Below, in pieces: positions 37,519 through 45,948 of a DNA stretch of 64,000 bases (positions are counted from its first letter, which is position 1; each line of letters opens with the position of its first letter). Made by a program: the position numbers and the translations under genes. The notes beneath the pieces are model-generated. The model was given only the letters and a program-made list of their open reading frames with translations. It did no database searches and was not told the origin of the DNA. The stretch comes from Paradesertivirga mongoliensis (GTDB lineage Bacteria > Bacteroidota > Bacteroidia > Sphingobacteriales > Sphingobacteriaceae): the NCBI RefSeq assembly GCF_024436395.1, contig NZ_JAFMZO010000005.1, positions 147,692 through 211,691 on the forward strand, given 5' to 3'.

Positions 37519-38580
37519 ATGAAATTAAATATCGCTCTTCTTGCAGGAGATGGAATAGGACCTGAAGTAATCGATCAGGCAGTTAAAGTAGTAGACGCTG
37601 TGTCAAAGAAATTTGGCCATGAAGTGAGCTGGACTTCAGCCCTAACCGGCGCTGCAGCTATTGATGCTCATGGTGAGCCTTATCCGGATTCAACGCACGA
37701 AGTTTGTATGGCTGCTGATGCAGTTTTATTCGGCGCTATAGGCCATCCGAAATATGATAATGACCCTAAAGCGACTGTTCGCCCAGAGCAAGGATTGCTT
37801 AAAATGCGTCAGAAATTAGGCTTGTTCGCTAACGTTCGTCCTACCTTCACCTTCCCTTCTTTAATTGATAATTCTCCGTTAAAAAGAGAACGTATCGAAG
37901 GAACTGATTTAATCATTCTGCGCGAATTAACGGGTGGTATTTACTTCGGCGAGCGCGGCAGAAAAGACGATGGCAACACGGCTTTCGATACTTGTACTTA
38001 CACACGGGCAGAAATTCAGCGCCTTGCAAAATTAGGTTTCGAACTGGCAATGAGCCGCAGCAAAAAACTTTGCTGCGTAGACAAAGCAAACGTTTTGGAA
38101 AGCTCTCGCCTTTGGAGAGAAACTGTTCAGGACATGGAGAAAGATTTTCCTGAAGTTGAAGTAAGCTATGAATTTGTGGATGCAGTTGCCATGCGCCTTG
38201 TTCAATGGCCAAGCTCGTATGATGTATTGATCACAGAGAATCTGTTCGGCGATATTTTAACCGACGAAGCCTCTGTAATCTCTGGTTCAATGGGATTAAT
38301 GCCTTCTGCTTCAAAAGGAGTTCATACTTCGTTATATGAGCCGATTCACGGTTCTTATCCTCAGGCCGCAGGAAAAGACATTGCTAATCCTTTAGCTACC
38401 GTTCTTTCTGCAGCAATGATGTTTGAAGATGCTTTCGGGTTAAAAGCGGAAGCTGACGCTATTCGCGACGTGGTTAACAAGTCTTTAGCTGAAGGAATTG
38501 TAACTGAAGATATCGCTGGTAAAGAAGGCAAAGCTTACAAAACAAGCGAAGTAGGCAATTGGCTGGCAAGTAACATCTAA
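37519..38580 (+). CDS. leuB: 3-Isopropylmalate dehydrogenase
   Basis: A 353-residue NAD-dependent beta-decarboxylating dehydrogenase. Landmarks are LLAGDGIGPEVI, RPEQGLLKMRQKLGLFANVRP, RELTGGIYFGERG and NLFGDILTDEASVISGSMGL. It oxidises 3-isopropylmalate, and in the citramalate route 3-methylmalate, to the keto acid. It follows the toxin gene by 20 nt, so it is probably read from transcripts passing through or starting at the toxin-antitoxin pair. A terminator follows. Confidence 0.97.
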   Translation: MKLNIALLAGDGIGPEVIDQAVKVVDAVSKKFGHEVSWTSALTGAAAIDAHGEPYPDSTHEVCMAADAVLFGAIGHPKYDNDPKATVRPEQGLLKMRQKLGLFANVRPTFTFPSLIDNSPLKRERIEGTDLIILRELTGGIYFGERGRKDDGNTAFDTCTYTRAEIQRLAKLGFELAMSRSKKLCCVDKANVLESSRLWRETVQDMEKDFPEVEVSYEFVDAVAMRLVQWPSSYDVLITENLFGDILTDEASVISGSMGLMPSASKGVHTSLYEPIHGSYPQAAGKDIANPLATVLSAAMMFEDAFGLKAEADAIRDVVNKSLAEGIVTEDIAGKEGKAYKTSEVGNWLASNI

Positions 38581-38604
38581 GACTCAAATAAAATAGAAAT
38601 ATCG

Positions 38605-38634
38605 ACCCGCTGTTTCTTAATAGCGGGTTTTTTT
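38605..38634 (+). terminator. Rho-independent terminator after leuB
   Basis: ACCCGCT pairs with AGCGGGT across a 10-nt loop, followed by seven T. Confidence 0.92.
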
Positions 38635-38645
38635 GTTTAGGATAG

Positions 38646-38676
38646 CCGCAGACAGCGTTCGGAACGCTGTCTGCGG
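38646..38676. repeat. 31-nt near-perfect palindrome, copy 2
   Basis: CCGCAGACAGCGTTC-G-GAACGCTGTCTGCGG, 15 perfect pairs around one base. It shares its sequence with the imperfect palindrome at 32162-32194. It lies between leuB and ilvA, just past the leuB terminator. Confidence 0.88.
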
Positions 38677-38775
38677 TAGATGATAATGAAACTTAAAGAA
38701 GTAAGAGAAAAGAACAATCGGCAAGGATACTTGCTATAACTTTATTAGATTGATTATTGCACTTAAGTACACCAA

Positions 38776-40020
38776 ATGGACTTTGAAAATAAACTTGATT
38801 CGGTCGCTGCATTAGAACGCCTTCAATCGGTTATCAAACACACCCCACTCGAATACAATACCAGCCTTTCAGAAAAATACTCGTGCGAAGTCTACCTTAA
38901 ACGGGAAGATCTGCAGGTTGTCCGATCCTACAAATTGCGAGGGGCGTATAACATGATTAGCCAGTTAAGCGAAGAATCTTTGTCCAAAGGCGTAGTGTGC
39001 GCAAGCGCGGGCAACCATGCTCAAGGTGTCGCCTTCTCTTGCAAAAAACTAAACACAAGGGGCGTCATCTTTATGCCCGAAATCACTCCCAAACAAAAAA
39101 TCAATCAAACCAGGATGTTCGGTGGCAACATGATCGAGATTATCCTTGTTGGAGATACATTTGATGATTGTTTAAAAGAGGCGCTGACCTATACCGAGGT
39201 CAACAAAATGACCTTTATCCCTCCTTTCGACAATTACAAAATCATTGAGGGACAAGGCACAGTCGGCGTTGAAATCCTCGAGGAGCTCCCGGATACAGAT
39301 ATCGTTATTGTTCCTGTCGGAGGAGGGGGATTATCTGCAGGTGCAGGTGTTTACATGAAGAAAGTCAATCCGGCTATCAAAGTTTTCGGGGTTGAACCCG
39401 AAGGGGCTCCATCGATGTCAAGAGCGCTTCAAAACGATGGACCCGTTACTTTAGAAGTTATTAATCGCTTTGTTGATGGAGCCTCCGTTAAACGTGCAGG
39501 CGAACTCACTTTTCCAATTTGCCGCGAAGTGTTGGACGAACTGATCTTAGTTCCCGAAGGTAAAGTTTGTACCACAATTCTTAAGCTATACAACGAAGAT
39601 GCAATAGTTGCAGAGCCGGCAGGCGCCTTATCAGTTGCCGCCCTGGATTTCTGTGCTGATCAAATAAAAGGCAAAAAAGTGGTTTGCGTTCTCAGCGGAG
39701 GCAACAACGACATTGAACGAATGCAGGAAATTAAAGAGCTTTCTTTGTTGTACGAAAAACTAAAACACTACTTTGTAGTCAATTTCCCTCAACGCCCCGG
39801 AGCGTTAAAATTGTTTGTCAACAAAGTATTGGGGCCTGACGACGATATTACTCGCTTTGAGTTCATCAAGAAAATACAGAAAGAATACGGGCCGGCATTA
39901 GTTGGGATTGAACTTAAATCAGCAGATGATTATTCCGGCTTGGTTGAGCGAATGGAGGCCCTGAAATTCGATTATAAAGAGATTAACAGAGATCTTACAC
40001 TATTCGAATACCTGGTCTAA
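38776..40020 (+). CDS. ilvA: Threonine ammonia-lyase (threonine dehydratase)
   Basis: A 414-residue PLP enzyme that converts threonine to 2-oxobutyrate. The PLP lysine sits in VRSYKLRGAYNM, the phosphate loop is VGGGGLSAG, and ASAGNHAQGVAFSC is the family asparagine loop. The C-terminal 80 residues (from about 330, HYFVVNFPQRPGALKLF) form an ACT-like regulatory domain. It is the last gene of the branched-chain cluster and converges with the sulfatase gene. Confidence 0.94.
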   Translation: MDFENKLDSVAALERLQSVIKHTPLEYNTSLSEKYSCEVYLKREDLQVVRSYKLRGAYNMISQLSEESLSKGVVCASAGNHAQGVAFSCKKLNTRGVIFMPEITPKQKINQTRMFGGNMIEIILVGDTFDDCLKEALTYTEVNKMTFIPPFDNYKIIEGQGTVGVEILEELPDTDIVIVPVGGGGLSAGAGVYMKKVNPAIKVFGVEPEGAPSMSRALQNDGPVTLEVINRFVDGASVKRAGELTFPICREVLDELILVPEGKVCTTILKLYNEDAIVAEPAGALSVAALDFCADQIKGKKVVCVLSGGNNDIERMQEIKELSLLYEKLKHYFVVNFPQRPGALKLFVNKVLGPDDDITRFEFIKKIQKEYGPALVGIELKSADDYSGLVERMEALKFDYKEINRDLTLFEYLV

Positions 40021-40033
40021 ATTCTTCGCTGCA

Positions 40034-41971
40034 TCAATGCATAATCTTAGGATGTGCACCAGATCGCACCGGCTCAAGCACCATCTCATTGTTAATCATG
40101 GTGTTATTAAACACCTGAATGAACTTCTTCAAAGCCTCGTCGCTCTTCCTCATTTCGTTCAAGTGCCCCGAAGTAGCCAGATTTCTTTTAAAGGCCTTGT
40201 CAGATTTCCAATTGTAAAGCCCCAGCATTTTGTATCCATCGTACTGGTAACAATAAGAAGAGTCAATATACTGGTAAATTCCCGAATTGTAGTTTACCGA
40301 GAAGTTGTGGCACTCATCTGAAAATAAGTTTTTCCCCTGCGAATAGTATGGATGAGGATAATCTAATAAGTGCATCACAGAAGGCACTATGTCAATCTGA
40401 TTTGCAATTTTAGGGCTGTTCCCTTTAAGCGATCCGTTGGGTTTAAAAAACACTATCGGTATCCGGTAGTCATCTAAAATACCACCTTCAGAAATTTTGG
40501 GGCCCGTATGATCTGCCGTTATCACAAATAAGGTATTGTTGTACCACTTGCTATTTTTCGCCTGTCGGAAAAATTGGGCTAAAGCATAATCGGCATACTC
40601 AACACATGAAAGTATGGGGTGACCTTCTTGCTTAAACCGATTAACATATTTATCTGGCACCTTAAAAGGATGATGCGTATTTAAGGTAAAAACGGAAGAA
40701 ACAAATGGTTCCGGCATCTTATCTAACTCTTCCCGCATAAAGTTCAGGAATGGTTCGTCCCATATCCCCCAGCTCCCATCAAAATCATCATCATTATTAT
40801 ACTCATCCCGCCCGAAATAGTCTTCAAAGCCAGAAAGCTTGCTGTAAGAATTGAATCCCATAGTACCGTTACCGCCGCCATGAAAAAATGAGGACCGATA
40901 TCCCTCCTTCTTTAATAAATTGGCGATCGAAGTTATTCTGTTCGATGAATAGTTCGAAAAGATAAAAGGATCGTCCTGTAACGATGGAATGGAAGACAAT
41001 ATAGCCGGTATTCCCTGGATAGATTCTTTCGCGTTAGCAAAACCGTTGGGAAAAACCATGCTTTCGGCAAATAAAGAATCGAGAAACGGTGTCCTCCCCA
41101 TTCCGTTAAAAAAGCTTATATACTCCTGTGAAAGGCTCTCCATTACAATGACCACCACGTTCTGCTTTCGGCTAACAGAAGTATGACGAGGTAAGTGCTG
41201 CCCCTTGTCACAGCCAGACAATTTTTCATCAGGATAATAGTGAAGCTCGGGAAGCGCCTTTTTTTTGTACGTCCTTATAAGGGTGAAAGGAGTGTTGAGC
41301 AAGATGGGAATAAACCGAACATCGGCCATTTCCGAGGCATGAATTATATTAAGCGGTTTTTTTTGCAGACCGCCCCTTATCGAAAGAATTGTTACTCCAA
41401 CTCCGAGAACAAACACGAAAAAATGTAAGAGATAGACCTTAAGAGAAGGAACTACAGGGATTGAAAGTCTCAGGCTTCGCTTGTAAATCATCAGCAGCAA
41501 AAGAACAAGCCCCGCGTAAAACAGCCAGATATACCAATGCTCGACTATAAAAGTAGGCAGCATGTTAAAAAATTCATTGCCTTTCTTTCCTGAAAGAAAA
41601 AGCACCGCATCAGACGACATACGCTTATGAACAAAAGGGAAATAAGCGATATCTATGCAGTTAAGCAATAGAAACAGACTATTCAGCCCCACAAAAAGCA
41701 CCTTCTGTGCGTTTCTGTAATAGTTATTGAAGGCTAAAGGAAGTGGTAGCAGAATTGCAACAATGTAAATTGCATTTGTCAAAAATATCGCTGAAAGATC
41801 AAAGCGTAAACCATAAAAAAACCATGAGAAGGTTTCGGTTAGAGAGGAAAATTCGAACTCGGAGTGATTCACGAGAACAAAAAACGCCCTGCACAAAAAG
41901 TATAAAAAAACAAGCCCCCCTAACTGATATAGCAGGCTGAGGAGGGTAACCTTAATTTTATTCATTATCAA
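40034..41971 (-). CDS. LTA synthase-like membrane sulfatase
   Basis: 645 residues: five N-terminal membrane helices (to about residue 210), then a periplasmic alkaline-phosphatase/sulfatase domain. The domain has VVVIVMESLSQEY (metal site), KESIQGIPAIL with the likely Ser nucleophile where Gram-positive LtaS has Thr, FFHGGGNGTMGFNSY, and VITADHTGPK (metal-binding Asp-His). Bacteroidota lack lipoteichoic acid, so it probably transfers phosphoethanolamine or phosphoglycerol to a glycan or lipid. The substrate is not known. It converges with ilvA, 13 nt apart. Confidence 0.85.
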   Translation of the reverse strand: MIMNKIKVTLLSLLYQLGGLVFLYFLCRAFFVLVNHSEFEFSSLTETFSWFFYGLRFDLSAIFLTNAIYIVAILLPLPLAFNNYYRNAQKVLFVGLNSLFLLLNCIDIAYFPFVHKRMSSDAVLFLSGKKGNEFFNMLPTFIVEHWYIWLFYAGLVLLLLMIYKRSLRLSIPVVPSLKVYLLHFFVFVLGVGVTILSIRGGLQKKPLNIIHASEMADVRFIPILLNTPFTLIRTYKKKALPELHYYPDEKLSGCDKGQHLPRHTSVSRKQNVVVIVMESLSQEYISFFNGMGRTPFLDSLFAESMVFPNGFANAKESIQGIPAILSSIPSLQDDPFIFSNYSSNRITSIANLLKKEGYRSSFFHGGGNGTMGFNSYSKLSGFEDYFGRDEYNNDDDFDGSWGIWDEPFLNFMREELDKMPEPFVSSVFTLNTHHPFKVPDKYVNRFKQEGHPILSCVEYADYALAQFFRQAKNSKWYNNTLFVITADHTGPKISEGGILDDYRIPIVFFKPNGSLKGNSPKIANQIDIVPSVMHLLDYPHPYYSQGKNLFSDECHNFSVNYNSGIYQYIDSSYCYQYDGYKMLGLYNWKSDKAFKRNLATSGHLNEMRKSDEALKKFIQVFNNTMINNEMVLEPVRSGAHPKIMH

Positions 41972-42059
41972 GAAAACTCATCGTTACATAGATGCACTAT
42001 GCTCCGCAAATATATGTCAATCCAATAACTACAAACAAAGCGATAAAGTATAACCGGCT

Positions 42060-43067
42060 TTAAGTAGTTTGGTAAAACTCAAGAAAACGATCCAGCACCA
42101 CAGGTACAGCCGCGCCCTTTTTATAGTGATTTATATGGAAATTAATTGCCCGCAACCTTATATGATCTCTTTCCAACAACAGTTCCTCATAATTGCCTTT
42201 AAAAAAAGAATCGATTAGTATAAAGCTTTTGCTTGTCCAGCTTCGCTTTAGTTCGACCCATTCGGGATAAATTGCCACAGTGTCTTTTAATGGCCGCAAA
42301 CCCAGCTTCACAGCCTCTTCCTTTTTCAGGATATTACAATCGGCTAAAAGCTTTGCGGTGTAGACATTCTGTGGCTGGTTATATAACTGTTCGGGACTAC
42401 CAGACTCTACTACCTGCCCTTTATTTAATACTACAATCTCATCTGCAAGCGAGAGCCCGTCAACGGGATCGTGGGATACTAGGATAACCGTAATCCCCAG
42501 ATCGTGAGAAAGCCGCCTGATATCGGCTCTGAGATGCGTTTTGAGAGGCGTATCAACCTGACTAAAGGGCTCATCCATTAATAAAACCTCTGGCTCGGTA
42601 ATAATGGCCCGGGCAATGGCAACCCGTTGTTGTTCACCGCCGCTTAAATCTGACACACGCTTATTATGAAGGTGATCTATCCGCAGAAACCTCATAACCG
42701 CCCAGGATTTTTCCTCTTTATACTTCAGATCGGTATTTGGAAGCATGGAGGCTACATTCTCGTAAACTTTTGCATAAGTATTCAGACTAAAATCCTGAGT
42801 TACCATTTTCATGGAGTCATGCCCTGGGATCAACTTTTCTGCCGGGCCCAAAATGGCCTCTCCTTTAAACAGAACCATCCCCTCATCCGGAGAAAGCAAG
42901 CCATAAATAAGTTTTAGCATGGTGCTCTTCCCGCTTCCGCTCTCCCCGACAATTGCAACTACTTTACCTTTCGGGATAGACGTGGTGACTGCTTTCACCC
43001 CCGCGAAAGTTTCTGTGGGATATGTTTTACTAACCTCGCTTAGCTCTATGAACGTATCATTAGACAT
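42060..43067 (-). CDS. Orphan ABC transporter ATP-binding protein
   Basis: A 335-residue ABC ATPase of the importer type. P-loop GESGSGKST is near residue 40, then the Q-loop region MVTQDFSL, signature LSGGEQQRV, Walker B VLLMDEPFSQVD and the H-loop VILVSHDP. About 100 extra C-terminal residues form an additional domain, like the TOBE-type tails of MalK/PotA relatives. No permease is visible next to it, so the transport partner must lie elsewhere. Confidence 0.85.
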   Translation of the reverse strand: MSNDTFIELSEVSKTYPTETFAGVKAVTTSIPKGKVVAIVGESGSGKSTMLKLIYGLLSPDEGMVLFKGEAILGPAEKLIPGHDSMKMVTQDFSLNTYAKVYENVASMLPNTDLKYKEEKSWAVMRFLRIDHLHNKRVSDLSGGEQQRVAIARAIITEPEVLLMDEPFSQVDTPLKTHLRADIRRLSHDLGITVILVSHDPVDGLSLADEIVVLNKGQVVESGSPEQLYNQPQNVYTAKLLADCNILKKEEAVKLGLRPLKDTVAIYPEWVELKRSWTSKSFILIDSFFKGNYEELLLERDHIRLRAINFHINHYKKGAAVPVVLDRFLEFYQTT

Positions 43068-43110
43068 CAGTCAAACTTACTGATTTTGTTCCAACGTTTA
43101 CCAGCTAAAT

Positions 43111-43141
43111 AAAAAACCCCGCCTTGTAAAAAGCAGGGTTT
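43111..43141 (-). terminator. Rho-independent terminator after the outer-membrane barrel gene
   Basis: On the minus strand AAACCCTGC pairs with GCGGGGTTT (one mismatch) across about 10 nt and is followed by a T run. It lies 20 nt past the stop of the gene at 43162. Confidence 0.8.
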
Positions 43142-43161
43142 AAACGATATGGATTACTTGC

Positions 43162-43929
43162 TTAAAAGCCTACCATAACTCCAAAGTTGAGGTTTTTAAA
43201 TCCTTTCGGACCCTGATCATCGGCAAATACGTCGCTATTATAGTATTTTACATAAATCCCAAAATCATCATACCCCAGCCGGCCGAATGCGCCATACCTA
43301 AAAGGATTAAGGTTGAAATCATCTTTAACTTTCTCCTTCCCCTCTTGTTCGCTGACCTGCTTTACCTTACCGTTAATCAAAAATCCAATCTCCGGTCCGA
43401 ATACAAGATATATTTTGTTTCCCTTTCTATCATCATTAGTTCTGATTTGAACAGATAGTGGAATTCTGAGATAGGTGCTGCTAAAGCGATTCTTTTGAAA
43501 ATCTATATTCCTTTCAATCGTATCAAGGGTGGCAGATCCCGGCTTGATAGTAACATCTTGCTTTAGCCGCATATGGGTCCAATCTATTCCGGCACCAAGA
43601 TATACCTTAAAGTGGTGGGTGAACCTGTATCCCATTTGAAAGAACTCAAATCCGACATTATGTGTTTTCCAGGTGTCGGTTTCGAGAAATTGGTTTGGAG
43701 CAGAAAGGGTGAAACTTCCATTGTCTGTAAACTTTGCAAGCCCTAAGTCAATGCGTGAAAGCGTAAGCTGTATAGAAAAATTGGGGTGAGACCGGCTGGA
43801 ATCCTTTGCAGCGGTTTCTGGCTGTGTAACAGCTTTCTCCTTCTTTTCTACCGAATCTTGTTTAGATTCCTGGCCAATTGCGGCCATCGTTAACAAACAT
43901 AATAAACCAGTAATAATTTGTAGTTTCAT
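43162..43929 (-). CDS. Outer membrane beta-barrel protein (PorT-like)
   Basis: 255 residues. A signal peptide (about 1-19, ending AIGQ) and a Lys/Glu/Thr-rich linker precede a series of amphipathic strands with aromatic ends (for example KVYLGAGIDWTHMRL, STYLRIPLSVQIRT, IYLVFGPEIGFLI), ending in the terminal phenylalanine typical of outer-membrane barrels (NFGVMVGF). It is the third gene of an ECF sigma operon, starting one base after the anti-sigma-like gene. Function within the operon unknown. Confidence 0.75.
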   Translation of the reverse strand: MKLQIITGLLCLLTMAAIGQESKQDSVEKKEKAVTQPETAAKDSSRSHPNFSIQLTLSRIDLGLAKFTDNGSFTLSAPNQFLETDTWKTHNVGFEFFQMGYRFTHHFKVYLGAGIDWTHMRLKQDVTIKPGSATLDTIERNIDFQKNRFSSTYLRIPLSVQIRTNDDRKGNKIYLVFGPEIGFLINGKVKQVSEQEGKEKVKDDFNLNPFRYGAFGRLGYDDFGIYVKYYNSDVFADDQGPKGFKNLNFGVMVGF

Positions 43930-43930
43930 T

Positions 43931-44683
43931 TTATTCCTTCGCCTTAAATTTCAATAAACCCAGATTTAACCCAGATACTTTCGTTCCTTCATCGCCGTCT
44001 TCAAATTCAATAATTTTTGATTTTCTCTTATCTATTTTTCCAACCACAAAGTTTACAAGACTTCCAACAGACTTTATTTTCTTGTCTCTAACGATGGGTT
44101 CCTCTTCCTGCGGCATCTCCTCGACACGCGCTAACACCGGAACCTCGCTTGTTTCAGATCGATCTACAGAAAGTGACTTTTCAACTGCTTCCGGCTGCTT
44201 TACTAACGATGTTTTGGAACCTGCATCAGTATTTAACACGGCTACTCTGGCCACATTAGCTTTTGAAGCGGCTGACTTTGTCTTAGTTACGAGCTCGATA
44301 TCTTTCTCCTCTTTCGTCGCTATTTTCTCTTTCAAGTTCAATTTCACTGGCTCTGATTTCGTTTCCTGCCTGCTTTCTGGCTTAGCCAGAGCCATGGGGT
44401 TTTCAGCCTTCTGAATCACCGGAGATTTAGTTGGATTTCCGCTTAGTCTGATTGGTTCTTTATTTGCTGCGAGCCAGATGCCCAAGCCAATAATGCCGGC
44501 TAAACTGGCTGCAGCAAGGCGAAGTATAGGAAACGCCCCTTCTCTCTTTATTGTCTTCAACTGTCCGGCTATACCTTTCCAAACCGCCTCCGTAGGAGCA
44601 GCTTCGTAAGCATAAAGCTTTTCCTGAAACAGTTTATCAAAATCCTCATCCGACACTTTATGCATATTCTTCATTTTAATCAA
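43931..44683 (-). CDS. Anti-sigma factor-like membrane protein
   Basis: 250 residues. The N-terminal part (about 1-45, DEDFDKLFQEKLYAYEAAPTEAVW) is followed by one membrane helix at about 52-70 (LAAASLAGIIGLGIWLAA) and a long charged periplasmic stretch rich in Lys, Glu and Pro without predicted fold. The C-terminus (GTKVSGLNLGLLKFKAKE) is hydrophobic/basic. This layout and the 8-nt overlap with the sigma gene identify it as the probable membrane anti-sigma partner, though it lacks a recognisable zinc-binding motif. Start codon choice among several nearby Met codons is uncertain. Confidence 0.68.
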   Translation of the reverse strand: MIKMKNMHKVSDEDFDKLFQEKLYAYEAAPTEAVWKGIAGQLKTIKREGAFPILRLAAASLAGIIGLGIWLAANKEPIRLSGNPTKSPVIQKAENPMALAKPESRQETKSEPVKLNLKEKIATKEEKDIELVTKTKSAASKANVARVAVLNTDAGSKTSLVKQPEAVEKSLSVDRSETSEVPVLARVEEMPQEEEPIVRDKKIKSVGSLVNFVVGKIDKRKSKIIEFEDGDEGTKVSGLNLGLLKFKAKE

Positions 44684-45302
44684 CTTTAACTGGCAGCACT
44701 GCCATTGTAAAAGGAACTCGCTCCGGGCCTACCGAGACAAAATTTGCTGTCCGGGTCTGCTTTTCAATTTTCATTAATTTTTCTTTAAGCGTGGCTCTGG
44801 CACGCGAAAGTTGCGATTTCGAAGCGCCCTCGGATATGCCCAATTGCTCGGCAATTTCTTTGTGCGAATATCCCTCTATTGCATACAGGTTAAATATCAA
44901 CCGGTATCCAGGAGATAACTGCTGTATCATATTCAGCAAATCCCGCACTTCCAAACCCTTCATATCGAAGGTCGCCTGCGGAACATCAAATACTTCTTCA
45001 ATATCCACTACAGACATCATCCTTTGATTTTTCCTGTATACCTCAATCGCGGTATTCACCATAATCCGTCTTATCCATCCCTCAAAAGAACCATCACTCC
45101 TAAACTCACCCACCTTTTGAAACACCTTTACAAATCCAATTTGTAACATATCCTCCGCCTCGAAACGGTCTTTAGCATACCGCATACAAACACCCATCAT
45201 CTTAGATGCCAGCATTTTATATAAAAGCTCCTGAGTCCGGGGTTCGGCCCGTCTACACCCATCAAGCAAATCGTCAACAGATACCTTGCGACTTAAATTC
45301 AT
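44676..45302 (-). CDS. ECF-type RNA polymerase sigma factor
   Basis: 208 residues. Region 2 is seen in RFEAEDMLQIGFVKVFQ followed by SFEGWIRRIMVNTAIEVYRK, and region 4 in LSPGYRLIFNLYAIEGYSHKEIAEQLGISEG with SKSQLSRARATL, the helix-turn-helix that reads the -35 element. A C-terminal tail of about 30 residues (NFVSVGPERVPFTMAVL) is unusual and could have its own role. It overlaps the anti-sigma-like gene by 8 nt. Confidence 0.92.
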   Translation of the reverse strand: MNLSRKVSVDDLLDGCRRAEPRTQELLYKMLASKMMGVCMRYAKDRFEAEDMLQIGFVKVFQKVGEFRSDGSFEGWIRRIMVNTAIEVYRKNQRMMSVVDIEEVFDVPQATFDMKGLEVRDLLNMIQQLSPGYRLIFNLYAIEGYSHKEIAEQLGISEGASKSQLSRARATLKEKLMKIEKQTRTANFVSVGPERVPFTMAVLPVKVD

Positions 45303-45382
45303 ATGCGTTTGGTGGTAAGATGGGAGGAAGCCGAAAATGGTTGCATAAGCTGCAATTTAAAAATGATTTACCGGAAGCGCTG

Positions 45383-45919
45383 CTATCCTTTTATACGATA
45401 ATATTTGTAAATCTTAACCGCCGACATGATAATAATGGCGAACAAAACAAGGCCCAGTAAACCGTAAACCCAATCGATGGTACTTTTTAGAACTACCGTA
45501 AACACTATCGCCACCAGAAAGATCGTAGCTAACTCATTCCAGATGCGCAGCTGTGTAGAGGTCCATGCCGACACCCCTTGCTTTTGCTTTTTAATGATAT
45601 CCTGGCAGATGAAATGATACACCAGCAGTCCGGCCACAAAAGCCAGCTTTACCAGCATCCAATCCGCTTGCAAGAGAGATGGGTTGAGATAAATCATGAA
45701 GCTACCTGCCAGCACACTTAAAACCATGGCCGGTGTGGTAATGATATTCCACAGCCTGCTTTGCATCAGTTCGAACTGTTTATGCAAAACCAGCCGCTCC
45801 TGTTCGGGCCGCTCATTAGCCTCTACGTGGTAGATGAATAAACGGACGATATAAAACAGGCCGGCCATCCAGCTCACCACGAAAATGATGTGTACCGATT
45901 TAGCGTAGAGATATATCAA
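45383..45919 (-). CDS. hemJ: Protoporphyrinogen oxidase HemJ-like membrane protein
   Basis: 178 residues with four to five membrane helices, in the UPF0093/HemJ group (related to CopD). The conserved His10 (YAKSVHIIFVVSWMAGLFY), RLFIYH and the helix WMLVKLAFVAGLLVYHF match the conserved His/Lys/Arg positions of HemJ, the oxygen-independent protoporphyrinogen IX oxidase. Location next to hemE in the heme cluster supports the call, although general CopD-type proteins cannot be fully excluded. Confidence 0.8.
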   Translation of the reverse strand: MIYLYAKSVHIIFVVSWMAGLFYIVRLFIYHVEANERPEQERLVLHKQFELMQSRLWNIITTPAMVLSVLAGSFMIYLNPSLLQADWMLVKLAFVAGLLVYHFICQDIIKKQKQGVSAWTSTQLRIWNELATIFLVAIVFTVVLKSTIDWVYGLLGLVLFAIIIMSAVKIYKYYRIKG

Positions 45920-45948
45920 TATTCAATATTTTTAAGCAAAAAGCGATA

